A DNA stretch of 64,000 bases from Candidatus Methanomethylicaceae archaeon (GCA_015660995.1 JACTUC010000004.1:54192-118191); one strand, 5' to 3'. Shown: positions 15,783 through 24,799, numbered from the stretch's first letter. Notes: generated by a model from the letters alone, not told the origin. Numbers and translations are program-made.

Positions 15783-16712
15783 ATGTTGCGAGTGCTTATT
15801 GCCGACGAAGTTGACAAGGAATGCCCTACCCGCCTGCGGGCTGCCGGCTTCGACGTCAGCGAGAGGTTCGAGATCTCCGCCGAGGAGCTTATCAAAGTTG
15901 TGGGGGATTACGAGATCCTTGTTGTCAGGAGCAGGACCAAAGTCACCCGCGAAGTGATCGCGAGCGGGAAGAATCTTAGACTCATTGGGAGGGTCGGGGT
16001 CGGTCTCGACACGATCGACACAAAGGCGGCAGAGCAAAAGGGGATTAAGGTAATCAACACACCCCAGATGTCTACTATTGCGGTCGCCGAGCTAGTCATG
16101 ACAATGATGCTCGATCTGGTCAGGGGTGTCCACCTTGCTAATGAGTCTATGAAGAAGGGTCTGTGGGAGAAGAAGCGCTTCCACGGCACTGAGCTGAACG
16201 GCAAGACGCTGGGCGTAGTTGGTCTGGGAAGGATCGGGAAGGCCGTTGCCGAGCGCGCAAAGTCGTTTGGCATGAAGCTCCTTGTGTATGACGTGATCGT
16301 TGACGAGGAGACTCTGAAGAGGTTCGGGGCCGAGCGATCCGCGACAATGGAGAACCTGCTGAAGAGGTCCGATATAGTGACAATCCACGTGCCGTTGCTG
16401 CCAGAGACCCGCAAGATGATCAACGCAAAGACCCTCGCGCAGTTCAAGACAGGGGCATATCTTATCAACGCCTCAAGGGGGGAGGTGGTCGATTGTAAGG
16501 ACCTGCTGGATGCACTTAAAAGCAAGAAGCTGGCCGGCGCTGCGCTGGACGTCTATGAGAATGAGCCACCCAAGGAGCCCTGGGAGAAAGAGCTCGTTGC
16601 AATGCCAAACGTCATCGCTACCCCACACATAGGGGCCCAGACAGTAGAGGCTCAGATAGCCGGTGCCGTCATGATCGCCGAAAACATTATAAATGCCTTT
16701 AAGCCGCTTTAG
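15783..16712 (+). CDS. serA: D-3-phosphoglycerate dehydrogenase-type 2-hydroxyacid dehydrogenase
   Basis: 309 residues. Rossmann motif GVVGLGRIGKAVAERAKSFGM, catalytic Arg in NASRGEVVD, Glu in the ENEPP region and His in TPHIGAQT. The short form lacks the C-terminal ACT regulatory domain of many SerA proteins, which is common in archaea. It would oxidise 3-phosphoglycerate to phosphohydroxypyruvate for serine synthesis; glyoxylate/hydroxypyruvate reductase activity is an alternative. GGTGA at 15776-15780 has ideal 5-nt spacing to TTG 15786 and short spacing to ATG 15783. Confidence 0.88.
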   Translation: MLRVLIADEVDKECPTRLRAAGFDVSERFEISAEELIKVVGDYEILVVRSRTKVTREVIASGKNLRLIGRVGVGLDTIDTKAAEQKGIKVINTPQMSTIAVAELVMTMMLDLVRGVHLANESMKKGLWEKKRFHGTELNGKTLGVVGLGRIGKAVAERAKSFGMKLLVYDVIVDEETLKRFGAERSATMENLLKRSDIVTIHVPLLPETRKMINAKTLAQFKTGAYLINASRGEVVDCKDLLDALKSKKLAGAALDVYENEPPKEPWEKELVAMPNVIATPHIGAQTVEAQIAGAVMIAENIINAFKPL

Positions 16713-16734
16713 GTTCACACGGTTGGTGCAGTTA

Positions 16735-17298
16735 ATGTCATATAAGTATCTTGCAGAAGCATGGAGAAAGCCCGACGAGGGCATAGTCCGTGCTATGCGG
16801 ACCACCAGGCTGGTCAAGTGGCGGAAGGGTCCTTCTGTCGTCAGGGTTGACAATCCTACGAGGCTCGACAGAGCCCGCTCCCTCGGTTACAAAGCTAAGC
16901 AGGGAGTAATCGTTGCGCGTATAAGAATAATCCGAGGCCCGATGAACGTTTCGAGACCCCGTTCAGGCAGGCGCCCGAAGCGCATGGGTGTCTATGGTCT
17001 TACCTCCTCCAAGAGCACTAGGTGGATTGCCGAGGAGAGGGTTGCAAAGAGGTACCCAAATATGAACGTGCTTGGGAGTTACTGGACATACTCCGACGGC
17101 AGATACTCCTGGTTCGAGGTCATCCTTGTCGATCCGTCCCATCCCGCGGTCAAGTCCGACAGGGACCTATCGTGGATGGCTAACCCAGCCCAGCGGGGTA
17201 GGGTAAACAAGGGGCTGACCGCTGCAGGAAGGAGGAGCCGAGGTCTCTACACAAGCGGCAAAGGCTCTGAGAAGGCCGGACCAAAACGGTACTCCTGA
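16735..17298 (+). CDS. rpl15e: 50S ribosomal protein L15e (eL15)
   Basis: 187 residues from ATG 16735, with GGTG six bases upstream (16725-16728) and a TATA-like ATTATAAATG (16686-16695) inside the serA 3' end. The opening MSYKYLAEAWRKP and blocks RLDRARSLGYKAKQG, RPSGRRPKRMGV-like and LNVLGSYW-like (here MNVLGSYW) are diagnostic. It begins the conserved L15e - COG1325 - RNase P group that usually precedes the exosome operon. Confidence 0.95.
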   Translation: MSYKYLAEAWRKPDEGIVRAMRTTRLVKWRKGPSVVRVDNPTRLDRARSLGYKAKQGVIVARIRIIRGPMNVSRPRSGRRPKRMGVYGLTSSKSTRWIAEERVAKRYPNMNVLGSYWTYSDGRYSWFEVILVDPSHPAVKSDRDLSWMANPAQRGRVNKGLTAAGRRSRGLYTSGKGSEKAGPKRYS

Positions 17299-17356
17299 TC
17301 TAAAAAAGCATTTATCCAAACCCGCCCCTATTTTATGGGGTGTCCTTTTTCTTGAT

Positions 17357-17788
17357 ATGATAACCGCAATATCCTTCAGCACAATAGCACACTCTACGGA
17401 AGACATCTCCAAGGTTGAAACAGCAATCCTCAACCTTCTGCCAGATTCGATGAGAAGAAGCCAAACTGTCTCAGCGCAAGAGGTTGTGGGGCATCACGGC
17501 AACCCCATCTGGCTAGTCGCCCTCGGCGTGAGAGAAAAGGCATCTGCGGGCGAGATCTCGGAGTATATCATGCGCTTAATCCCCGTTGCGGACAGGCTAC
17601 GCATAAGGGACCAGCTAGACCTCTTCTACGACGGTAGGTCCACGCTCTTCCTGCGGCTTGACAAGCAGAACGCCTTCCTGAGGGAGGCGAGACTATCAAG
17701 CGGCGACGACGTGATAAGGGTGAAGATCAGCTTTATTGGCAAGCGGGGGGACCGGGGGGAAGTCCTGAAGGTTTTCGGCCTCTACTGA
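17357..17788 (+). CDS. COG1325-type RNA-binding protein (predicted exosome-linked)
   Basis: 143 residues: an alpha/beta fold with AISFSTIAHSTED at the start, VVGHHGNPIWLVALGV in the middle and RLDKQNAFLREARLSSGDDVIRVKISF near the end, the pattern of the archaeal COG1325 family. Long predicted to work with the exosome because of its conserved position after L15e, which is kept here. A biochemical role is not established. A TATA-like GCATTTATCC (17309-17318) precedes it. Confidence 0.78.
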   Translation: MITAISFSTIAHSTEDISKVETAILNLLPDSMRRSQTVSAQEVVGHHGNPIWLVALGVREKASAGEISEYIMRLIPVADRLRIRDQLDLFYDGRSTLFLRLDKQNAFLREARLSSGDDVIRVKISFIGKRGDRGEVLKVFGLY

Positions 17789-17842
17789 ACCTAGTTACTT
17801 TTTAAGGTTCCATCGGCTATCTTTCGATAGAGTCGATCTGAC

Positions 17843-18211
17843 ATGAAGTGCAGGCCTCTGCGCAGGCGCTACGTCACCTTCAGATGCAGTGCCTATACTG
17901 ATGACAAGGCTATCCTTGACTCCATCAACTCCTACATCTCACCCGGAATCACCCCCAAAGTGGTCCATCGGGACGGACCTTTCGTAGTGGTCAGGGTGGA
18001 CAACCGTTCGCTCGAGGCCGCGAGGATGAAAGGGGGTATTCAGTTTTCCATCAATTGCTCCTCCTCGCAGCCTAGCTCAGTCTCGACATCTGGCACTATA
18101 AGGGGGGCAAAGGAAAAGATAAAAAAGTTACAAGCGAAGTTAAGGGTTGGGGATGAGGAAGCCGTCCCAGTCATTCAGAAAAGCAAAGATGTTGATAAAA
18201 AGACGGACTGA
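17843..18211 (+). CDS. rnp2: RNase P protein component 2 (Pop5/Rnp2)
   Basis: 122 residues. The opening RPLRRRYVTFRC, central FVVVRVDNRSLEAAR and especially the SGTIRGAKEKIKK motif (about 87-99) are Pop5 signatures. Pop5 pairs with Rpp30 to activate the RNase P RNA for tRNA 5' maturation. The Rpp30 gene (rnp3), usually next door, is absent here. A hydrophilic tail (100-122) follows. A strong terminator lies directly downstream. Confidence 0.8.
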   Translation: MKCRPLRRRYVTFRCSAYTDDKAILDSINSYISPGITPKVVHRDGPFVVVRVDNRSLEAARMKGGIQFSINCSSSQPSSVSTSGTIRGAKEKIKKLQAKLRVGDEEAVPVIQKSKDVDKKTD

Positions 18212-18224
18212 GGGCCAAAAGCCC

Positions 18225-18271
18225 CGCAGGGCAAAACCCTGCGCCCACTTTACAAATGTAAAGCTTTTTTT
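18225..18271 (+). terminator. Double-hairpin terminator after rnp2
   Basis: Two perfect stems in tandem: CGCAGGG (18225-18231) with CCCTGCG (18237-18243), and CTTTAC (18248-18253) with GTAAAG (18258-18263), followed by a run of seven T. It separates the L15e group from the next gene. Confidence 0.65.
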
Positions 18272-18485
18272 GGACAATAAAACCAGTTAAAATTGTCATT
18301 TTTATATATGTGCACCATCAGACTAGTGCATGATTTTAAATTAATGTTCATTAATAATGAACATAACTAAAATCGGTTCAGCAAAAGTATGGTCAAGATT
18401 GACCCAAACGTCAGTAAAATCCGAAAAATTTAAAAGGAATTAGCGAGTAATACGTTTTTCTGTTAAATCCGGAGGTAACATTAGT
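18272..18485 (+). promoter_or_regulatory. Long regulatory leader of the Re-citrate synthase-like gene
   Basis: Non-coding. It contains a T/A-rich TATA candidate (TTTTTATATATG, 18299-18310), an inverted pair TGCAC/GTGCA (18311-18315, 18326-18330) and a 21-bp palindrome ATGTTCATT-AAT-AATGAACAT (18344-18364). A second TATA-like AAATTTAAAAGG is near 18425-18436. GGAGGT (18471-18476) precedes TTG 18486. The palindrome is placed as an operator upstream of the proximal promoter or overlapping the distal one. Confidence 0.55.
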
Positions 18486-19898
18486 TTGGAAGATGCTAAG
18501 GAGGTTCTTCTGAGGACCCTTCGCGGGGAATCAATTGACGATCCAGATTATGAGATAGTGGACTCTCCAGAACCCATGTTATTCAAGGAATTGTTCCCAT
18601 TCGACGCTCCACCGAAGATGGTATGGGACGGAGTCGAGATCCCCCAAGAGGTTCCAGAGAACCTCTGGCTCACAGATACCTCTTTCAGGGACGGGCAGCA
18701 GTCGCGTGACCCATACAGCGTGGAACAGATCGTTGAGCTCTACAAATACCTCAGTAAGATAGGGGGCCACAAGGGAAAGATCCTCATGACTGAGTGTTTC
18801 CTCTACACAAAGCGCGACCGCGAAGCTGTAGAGCAGGCGAGGTCGCTCGATCTAGGCTTTCCTAAGATTACGGGCTGGATAAGGGCAAGCATGGACGACC
18901 TTGCCATTGCGAAGGCTGCCAAGGTGGAAGAGGTAGGCATGCTATCTTCCATATCCGACTACCACATATTCTACAAATTCAAGGGCTTGAGTCGCAGCCA
19001 GGTCTTATCCAAGTACCTTGAGGTGATTGAGGAAGGTCTCAAAGCCGGCATAACGATGCGGGCACACGTGGAAGACTGCACCCGCGCTGACATCCTCGGC
19101 GTGGTTGTACCCTTCGCAAGGAAGTTGATGAGGTTATCTGACAAGTATGGCCTCCCAGTCAAAATTCGCATCCCGGACACACTCGGTCTTGGCCTGCCAT
19201 GGTGCCAAGCTGCGCTCCCAAGGAGCATCCCCAAAATAATATGGGTCCTCAGGCATATCGCGGGCGTTCCTTCCGACTGGCTGGAGTTCCACGGGCACAA
19301 CGATTTCCATATGGCCATAGCGAACGCCACTTCAGCTTGGCTATACGGCGCCTCTCTAAATAACACAACTCTCTTGGGGATAGGCGAGAGGGCTGGCAAT
19401 GTGCCATTGGAGGCGATGGTCTTCGAGTACGCCGGAATTAAGGGTTCCCTCGACGGGATGGACACCGTAGCCTTGACTGACGCATCGCAGTATTACAAGA
19501 GAACCGTTGGCTATCACATACCTGCATATTATCCGCTTGTCGGCAAGAACTTCAACATCACCCGTGCCGGCATCCATGCAGACGGCGCGCTGAAGAACAT
19601 CGAGATGTACCTGCCGTTCGACACGGAGAAGCTACTTGGTGTCCCGCCGGGTGTCTCGATAACCCCATACTCCGGCAACGCCGGCGTTGCCTTCTGGATA
19701 AACTACTATTTCCGGCTCAGGAACGGCGAGAAGGTCGACAAGGACGGCCCAGGCGTCATGAAGATCTACGGCGTAGTCTGCAAGAAGTTCGACCAAGGCG
19801 AGGCGCTGTCCATCAGTGACAGGGAGATGCTCTCCTTGGTGAGGCAGAACATGCTCGACTTCTACGACAAATTCAAGCAGCGGATCAACCCCATTTAA
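18486..19898 (+). CDS. Re-citrate synthase-like protein (isopropylmalate/homocitrate synthase family)
   Basis: 470 residues. An HMGL-type TIM barrel with the DTSFRDGQQSR metal/substrate loop (about 62-72) and metal-binding HGHND (about 266-270). The ~55-residue N-terminal extension (KELFPFDAPPKMVWDG), SDYHIFYKF, LGIGERAGNVPLEAM and FNITRAGIHADG resemble the Re-citrate synthase of Clostridium kluyveri and Dehalococcoides rather than LeuA. It would condense oxaloacetate and acetyl-CoA, giving an anaerobe a route to glutamate. Substrate is inferred from similarity recalled, not tested. Isolated gene with an elaborate leader. Confidence 0.72.
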   Translation: MEDAKEVLLRTLRGESIDDPDYEIVDSPEPMLFKELFPFDAPPKMVWDGVEIPQEVPENLWLTDTSFRDGQQSRDPYSVEQIVELYKYLSKIGGHKGKILMTECFLYTKRDREAVEQARSLDLGFPKITGWIRASMDDLAIAKAAKVEEVGMLSSISDYHIFYKFKGLSRSQVLSKYLEVIEEGLKAGITMRAHVEDCTRADILGVVVPFARKLMRLSDKYGLPVKIRIPDTLGLGLPWCQAALPRSIPKIIWVLRHIAGVPSDWLEFHGHNDFHMAIANATSAWLYGASLNNTTLLGIGERAGNVPLEAMVFEYAGIKGSLDGMDTVALTDASQYYKRTVGYHIPAYYPLVGKNFNITRAGIHADGALKNIEMYLPFDTEKLLGVPPGVSITPYSGNAGVAFWINYYFRLRNGEKVDKDGPGVMKIYGVVCKKFDQGEALSISDREMLSLVRQNMLDFYDKFKQRINPI

Positions 19899-19961
19899 CC
19901 AGCTGATGGCAACCCAGACAGGTTAATAACCCCGCCATTCGTATTTTTATTTGGTTTTTCT

Positions 19962-20870
19962 ATGTCCAAAAAAGTCGTCAGAGGCTTCCTCAGGAGCGAC
20001 GGAAAGCCCAATTTCTCCACTGCCGTATTCAACAAGCCCGGCGAGCTGGAGTACCTGATACATAAGCCTGTCCACTCCTCGACCTCTAGATCCCCGATCA
20101 TCAAAGGGATCGACATCATGATAACCAACGGCGTAAGGCGGCTCCCCATAACCGACTCAAAGAACCAGCTAGTTGGGATTGTGACCGCTACGGACATCGT
20201 CGACTTCCTTGGGGGAGGCGATCGCCATAACATCGTAAAGTCGAAGCACAAAGGCAGGTTCTTCTCTGCCATAAATGAGCCACTAGAGTCCATAATGACG
20301 CGCGACGTGATCTATGCTGAGACCTGCGAGAGCTTTGCCGGCGTGCTCGAGAAGATGATCAAGGGCAACAAGGGGACAGTGCCCATTGTGAAGAAGCCCA
20401 TGGAGCTCGTAGGGATAGTCACAGAGATGGACGTTGTTAGGTACCTCTCGGGAAGGTCGCTGAACCAGAAGGTGAGCGAGTTTATGACAAGGAATGTCGT
20501 ATTCGCCTCCCCGGATCTCTCCATAAGCTCAGCTGCCAAGCTGATGGTCTCCAACGGCTTCCGAAGGATCCCGCTCAAGTCCGGCGATGCGGTCGTTGGA
20601 ATAGTGACCACGATGGACATTGTGCGCTACATCGGCGGGGGTTCAGCCTTCAGAAAGATCCTCTTGGACGAGATGAATCAGGTCTTATCCACCCCTGTAA
20701 GGGAGATCATGAGGACCGGCGTCGTCTCAGTCGATATTGCCCTCCCGCTTGGAGAGGCGGCACCGCTGATAAGGAGCAGCGGGGTCGGTGCGGTCCTAGT
20801 GAGGGATTGTGGTGAGCCGGCAGGCATTCTTACGGAAAGGGATCTCCTAACAGCGCTTGTAACTTCATAA
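19962..20870 (+). CDS. Four-CBS-domain protein
   Basis: 302 residues composed of two Bateman modules, i.e. four CBS repeats. Each repeat ends in a GI(V/L)T-x-x-D-(I/V/L) motif: GIVTATDIVDFL, GIVTEMDVVRYL, GIVTTMDIVRYI and GILTERDLLTAL. CBS pairs bind adenosyl ligands (AMP, ATP, SAM) and signal energy state. There is no attached enzyme, so it may act on a partner protein; possible partners are its neighbours but nothing shows which. Confidence 0.88.
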   Translation: MSKKVVRGFLRSDGKPNFSTAVFNKPGELEYLIHKPVHSSTSRSPIIKGIDIMITNGVRRLPITDSKNQLVGIVTATDIVDFLGGGDRHNIVKSKHKGRFFSAINEPLESIMTRDVIYAETCESFAGVLEKMIKGNKGTVPIVKKPMELVGIVTEMDVVRYLSGRSLNQKVSEFMTRNVVFASPDLSISSAAKLMVSNGFRRIPLKSGDAVVGIVTTMDIVRYIGGGSAFRKILLDEMNQVLSTPVREIMRTGVVSVDIALPLGEAAPLIRSSGVGAVLVRDCGEPAGILTERDLLTALVTS

Positions 20871-20882
20871 AAAAAGGGAAAA

Positions 20883-20948
20883 GAATATAATATATACTAT
20901 TTCTTTTAGACTGATTACAGTATTTAATATTACGATGTTTGATGGTGA
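20883..20948 (+). promoter_or_regulatory. psmA promoter and ribosome-binding site
   Basis: TATA-like AATATAATATATAC (20883-20896) and a second TATTTAATATTA (20921-20932) lie upstream. GGTGA (20944-20948) is six bases before ATG 20955. It drives the exosome/proteasome superoperon, within which gaps are short. Confidence 0.55.
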
Positions 20949-20954
20949 TAGAAG

Positions 20955-21689
20955 ATGTTTAGCCCTCAGGGAATGGGATACGACCGGGCGATCACTGTTT
21001 TTTCGCCCGATGGTCGCCTATTCCAGGTCGAGTATGCCTTGGAGGCAGTGAGGCGGGGTTGGACGGCACTCGGCATAAGGTGCATGGATGGTGTCGTCTT
21101 GGCGGTTGAGAAGAAGAAAATTAGCCCCCTCATAGACCCGTCCTCCATGGAGAAGATCCTGAAAATAGACGACCATGTTGGCGCGACCTTTGCCGGGCTC
21201 TCGTCCGACGCCAGGATTCTTGTGGACAAGGCGCGGCAGGAGTCCCAGATAAACAGGCTCCTCTACGACGAGGTGATAGACGTAGAGGTCTTAGTAAAGA
21301 AGGTCAGCGAAGTCAAGCAGCTGTACACACAGCACGCGGGCGTTAGACCCTTTGGCGTCGCCCTGCTGATCGCTGGCGTAGACAAGTTCGGCGCGAGGTT
21401 GTTCATGACCGAGCCTAGCGGTGCATACGCGGGCTACTTCGCCGTTGCGATCGGCGCCGGAGGGCAGAGCGCCACCGAGTTCTTCGAGAAGAACTACACA
21501 AAGGATGTTAAGATCGACTCAGCTATCACCCTGTCCCTCATGGCCCTCTCCTCGGTTGTCGAAGGGGGTTTGGAGCCATCGAAGGTAGAGATAGCGATCA
21601 TACGCAGCGACACTGCCAAATTCGAGCTCCTTCCAAACGATGATTTGTGTAAGCACATAGAGCGACTGAAGGCGGCTGGAAATGCCTAG
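20955..21689 (+). CDS. psmA: Proteasome subunit alpha
   Basis: 244 residues. The N-terminal MGYDRAITVFSPDGRLFQVEYALEA is the alpha-subunit signature, including the H0 helix and gate region. It forms the outer rings of the 20S proteasome. The C-terminus overlaps the SBDS gene by 8 bp. No beta subunit is encoded in this window. Confidence 0.96.
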   Translation: MFSPQGMGYDRAITVFSPDGRLFQVEYALEAVRRGWTALGIRCMDGVVLAVEKKKISPLIDPSSMEKILKIDDHVGATFAGLSSDARILVDKARQESQINRLLYDEVIDVEVLVKKVSEVKQLYTQHAGVRPFGVALLIAGVDKFGARLFMTEPSGAYAGYFAVAIGAGGQSATEFFEKNYTKDVKIDSAITLSLMALSSVVEGGLEPSKVEIAIIRSDTAKFELLPNDDLCKHIERLKAAGNA

Positions 21690-22380
21690 AGAAGATAAAT
21701 CGGTCATCGCCCGTATCTCAGTAAAGGGCGAGCACTTTGAAGTCATGGTCGATCCAGATCTTGCTTGGGATCTCAAAAACGGCAAGCAAGTCGATTTCAA
21801 GGCACTGCTGATAAGCGAGACCGTCTATAAGGAAGCCAGGAAGGGGACCAAAGCCACCGACGAGTCCCTGCAGAAGAACTTCGGAACCACGGACTTGAAG
21901 GCCATCGTAGAGGCAATACTCAGGAAGGGCGAGCTTCAGCTAACCACAGAGCAGAGGCGCGAGATGGTGGAGAATAAACGGAAGCAGATAGTCGCCTTCA
22001 TAGCCAGGAACTGCATCGACCCGAAGACGAGCACTCCCCATCCTCCGCAGAGGATCGAGAACGCAATGGAGAACATCAGGATCAACATAGATCCGTTCAG
22101 GTCAACGGAGGAGCAGGCGCAGGAGATAATCAAGGAGCTCCGCGTCTCTCTGCCGCTAAAGATATCGCAGGTGAGCATCACCGTGAAGTCGCCGAAGGAG
22201 CACGCCTCCAGTGTGAGCAGCTACGTGACCAAGTCAGGCAACATAATAAAATCAAACTGGCTTGCCGATGGGTCCTGGCTGGGCGAGTCTGTGATACCAG
22301 CGGGCATGCAGCAGAGCTTCATAGACAGGCTGAATGACATGACCCGTGGAAACGTCGAGATCAATGTTAAGAAATTGTGA
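21682..22380 (+). CDS. sdo1: Ribosome maturation protein SBDS
   Basis: 232 residues in the three-domain SBDS layout: N-terminal FYSH domain (ARISVKGEHFEVMVDPDLAW), central helical domain (KGELQLTTEQRREM, IDPKTSTPHPPQRIENAM) and C-terminal ferredoxin-like domain. With EF-2-like GTPases it promotes large-subunit maturation in eukaryotes. Placement between psmA and rrp4 is the conserved archaeal order. Confidence 0.96.
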   Translation: MPREDKSVIARISVKGEHFEVMVDPDLAWDLKNGKQVDFKALLISETVYKEARKGTKATDESLQKNFGTTDLKAIVEAILRKGELQLTTEQRREMVENKRKQIVAFIARNCIDPKTSTPHPPQRIENAMENIRINIDPFRSTEEQAQEIIKELRVSLPLKISQVSITVKSPKEHASSVSSYVTKSGNIIKSNWLADGSWLGESVIPAGMQQSFIDRLNDMTRGNVEINVKKL

Positions 22381-22381
22381 G

Positions 22382-23077
22382 GTGTTTAGTATTCCAACAA
22401 AAATTGAACCAAGACAGCTAGTGGTACCCGGCACCCTATTGGCCGAGGGAAAGTACAACGTCGGTTTTAACGCATACCGAGAGGGAGAGATGGTATACTC
22501 TTCTGTCGTCGGCCTCGCAGATTTGAGGAATGACACAGTCTCGGTAATCCCGCTCAGGGGATGCTACATCCCCTACGTCGAGGACGTAGTGATCGGGGAG
22601 GTGAAAGAGGTAAACCCAACAATGTGGGCACTGGACATACTGTCCCCCTACGAGGGCATCCTCTTCGCCAAGGAGTTCCTCTCGAAGCCGCTCAACACGT
22701 TGAAGGAGGACGCCAGGAGCTACCTTGACATAGGTGAGATGGTGATTGCAAAGGTGCTGTCATTTGACAGGACCCGGAACCCATCCCTGACGACCCGCGG
22801 CGACGGCCTGGGTAAGATACAGAGGGGCACTGTGATCACCGTGGATTTCACCAGAGTGCCAAGGATAATAGGGAAGAAGGGTTCCATGATTAACATCCTC
22901 AAGAAGGAGTCCAACTGCCAGATATTCGTCGGACAGAACGGCAGGATCTGGATCTCAGGGAAGACCCGGGACGAGGAGGCCGTTGTGGCGGATGCCATCC
23001 GGAAGATAGAGGCCGAGGCACACACATCGGGACTGACTGACAGGATTCAAGAGTATTTTGCAAAAAGGAGAGCGTGA
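22382..23077 (+). CDS. rrp4: Exosome RNA-binding subunit Rrp4
   Basis: 231 residues from GTG 22382, directly after the SBDS stop. N-terminal domain RQLVVPGTLLAEGKYNVG, central S1 domain (GCYIPYVEDVVIGEVKEVNPTMWALDILSPYEG) and C-terminal KH domain with the GKKG loop (RIIGKKGSMINIL). It forms the RNA-entry cap of the exosome. The start is uncertain: ATG 22364 would overlap SBDS, and GGTG (22381-22384) is spaced six bases before an in-frame ATT (22391), matching the local start pattern. Confidence 0.93.
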   Translation: MFSIPTKIEPRQLVVPGTLLAEGKYNVGFNAYREGEMVYSSVVGLADLRNDTVSVIPLRGCYIPYVEDVVIGEVKEVNPTMWALDILSPYEGILFAKEFLSKPLNTLKEDARSYLDIGEMVIAKVLSFDRTRNPSLTTRGDGLGKIQRGTVITVDFTRVPRIIGKKGSMINILKKESNCQIFVGQNGRIWISGKTRDEEAVVADAIRKIEAEAHTSGLTDRIQEYFAKRRA

Positions 23078-23081
23078 TCTT

Positions 23082-23816
23082 ATGAAAAATGAGAAACTGA
23101 TATCTGACGATGGCATCAGGTTTGACGGAAGAAAGATCGAAGAACTGCGGCCCATAAAATTTTCTTTGGGCATGCTGAAAAACGCGGACGGGTCTGCCTT
23201 CGTGGAGTGGGGCAAGAACAAGATTCTTGTGGGCGTCATGGGCCCAAGGGAAGCACACCCGAAGCACCTGGCCTTAGCAGACAGGTGCAGGATAGAGGTG
23301 CTATATAGGATGGCGACCTTCTCGGTGGGTGAGAGAAAATCCCCAGCCCCCGCGAGGCGTGAGCACGAGCTTTCCAAGGTAATCAAGGAAGCCTTGGAGC
23401 CGGCGATCTTTGTTGAGATGTACCCGAGGACGACCATTGACATCTACGTCGAAGTGTTGCAGGCGGACGGTAGCACAAGGTGCGCCGGCATATCCGCCGC
23501 TGCCCTCGCGCTGGCTGATGCGGGGATACCGATGCGCGACCTTGTATCGAGCATCGCAATCGGCAAGGTTGAAGGTCAGCTAGTCGTCGACGTCAAGGAC
23601 GAGGAGGACAAGCAGGGCGACTCGGACATGCCATTAGCAATCATGCCATCCAAGAACGCGGTCACCTTGCTTCAGATGGACGGGCTGCTAACCCACGAAG
23701 AGTTCATCAGATCCCTCGAAATGGCAAAGAAGGGATGCATGGAAGTCTACCAGAGGCAGAAGGAAGCTCTCCAGGAGCACTTCCAGAAATCAGCTAACAA
23801 TGATGAGGAGACTTGA
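23082..23816 (+). CDS. rrp41: Exosome catalytic subunit Rrp41
   Basis: 244 residues. RNase PH fold with IRFDGRKIEELRPIK, the phosphate/RNA-binding APARREHELSKVIKEAL region and the catalytic acidic KQGDSDMPLAIMP segment (about 190). It degrades or tails RNA 3' ends in a hexamer with Rrp42. ATG 23082 gives the usual N-terminus; TTG 23058 would overlap rrp4 by 20 bp. Confidence 0.96.
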   Translation: MKNEKLISDDGIRFDGRKIEELRPIKFSLGMLKNADGSAFVEWGKNKILVGVMGPREAHPKHLALADRCRIEVLYRMATFSVGERKSPAPARREHELSKVIKEALEPAIFVEMYPRTTIDIYVEVLQADGSTRCAGISAAALALADAGIPMRDLVSSIAIGKVEGQLVVDVKDEEDKQGDSDMPLAIMPSKNAVTLLQMDGLLTHEEFIRSLEMAKKGCMEVYQRQKEALQEHFQKSANNDEET

Positions 23817-23818
23817 AA

Positions 23819-24757
23819 ATGAAGGACAATTATGTACCATCCGTTAAGAAAAGGCAAATAATGGAGCTTGCAGAGAGCGGCAAGAGGATAGATGGCAGAA
23901 GTCTCATGGATTACCGTCCATTGGATATTAAACCGGGCTTTATCGAGAAGGCCGAGGGTTCCGCCGCTGTGCATCTGGGAGGGACTTATGTCGTCGCTGG
24001 CGTCAAGATCCAACCAGAGAAACCTTTCTCAGACACTCCTGATAAAGGCGTGATGACGGTGAATTCGGAATTTGTTTCCATGGCGTCGCCAGAATTCGAA
24101 CCGGGGCCACCCGACATAAAGTCCATAGAGCTGGCCAGAGTGGTAGATCGTGGACTGAGGGAATCAGAAACCATCGACACCAAAAAAATGTGCATCTACA
24201 AGGGCAAGCTGGTCTGGACCGTATTCATCGACATATTCGTATTGGACCACTGCGGAAACCTGATCGATGCCGCTGCATTGGCAGCGCTCACCGCTCTCTT
24301 CAACGCGAGGATGCCTGAACTGGAATTCAAGGACGTCAAGCAAGATGTGACCAACACGCTCATCGAAGACATGACTCCTCAAGATGGATGGAAAGAGAAA
24401 GTCCACTCCGTCACCGAGGAGCGCACAGTCTTCCCTGATAGGAAGAAGAGCCCTCTACCACTCCGCGCGATACCCGTTAACGTGACCATGGCAAAGATCG
24501 GTGACAAGTTCTTCGTCGACCCATCGAAGGATGAGGAGGAGGTCATGGACTGCAGGCTGAGCGTCACCTTCACCGAGGATGGCAACATCTGCGCCATGCA
24601 GAAGGGCGAGCCAGGAACCCTGACGCCAGAGGAGGTGCTCAGGGCCGTGGACATTGCTAAAATAAAGAGCCAGGAGCTGAGGAACCGCCTGCCCATTCCA
24701 GAGGATATTCTGAAGAGCATCGAGAAGGCAAAGGCAAAGAAAAAAGAAAAGGATTAA
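23819..24757 (+). CDS. rrp42: Exosome subunit Rrp42
   Basis: 312 residues. RNase PH-like fold lacking the catalytic aspartates of Rrp41; motifs GKRIDGRSLMDYRPLDI, VNSEFVSMASPEFEPGPPD and CGNLIDAAALAALTALF. The C-terminus is a Lys-rich tail. It starts at ATG 23819, three bases after the Rrp41 stop, with GAGGAGA upstream. It completes the three exosome core genes; no Csl4 or DnaG gene is present here. Confidence 0.96.
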   Translation: MKDNYVPSVKKRQIMELAESGKRIDGRSLMDYRPLDIKPGFIEKAEGSAAVHLGGTYVVAGVKIQPEKPFSDTPDKGVMTVNSEFVSMASPEFEPGPPDIKSIELARVVDRGLRESETIDTKKMCIYKGKLVWTVFIDIFVLDHCGNLIDAAALAALTALFNARMPELEFKDVKQDVTNTLIEDMTPQDGWKEKVHSVTEERTVFPDRKKSPLPLRAIPVNVTMAKIGDKFFVDPSKDEEEVMDCRLSVTFTEDGNICAMQKGEPGTLTPEEVLRAVDIAKIKSQELRNRLPIPEDILKSIEKAKAKKKEKD

Positions 24758-24799
24758 AAGTCTGTTTGCTCTGGGTTCAACTCCTAATGGTGATAACAG

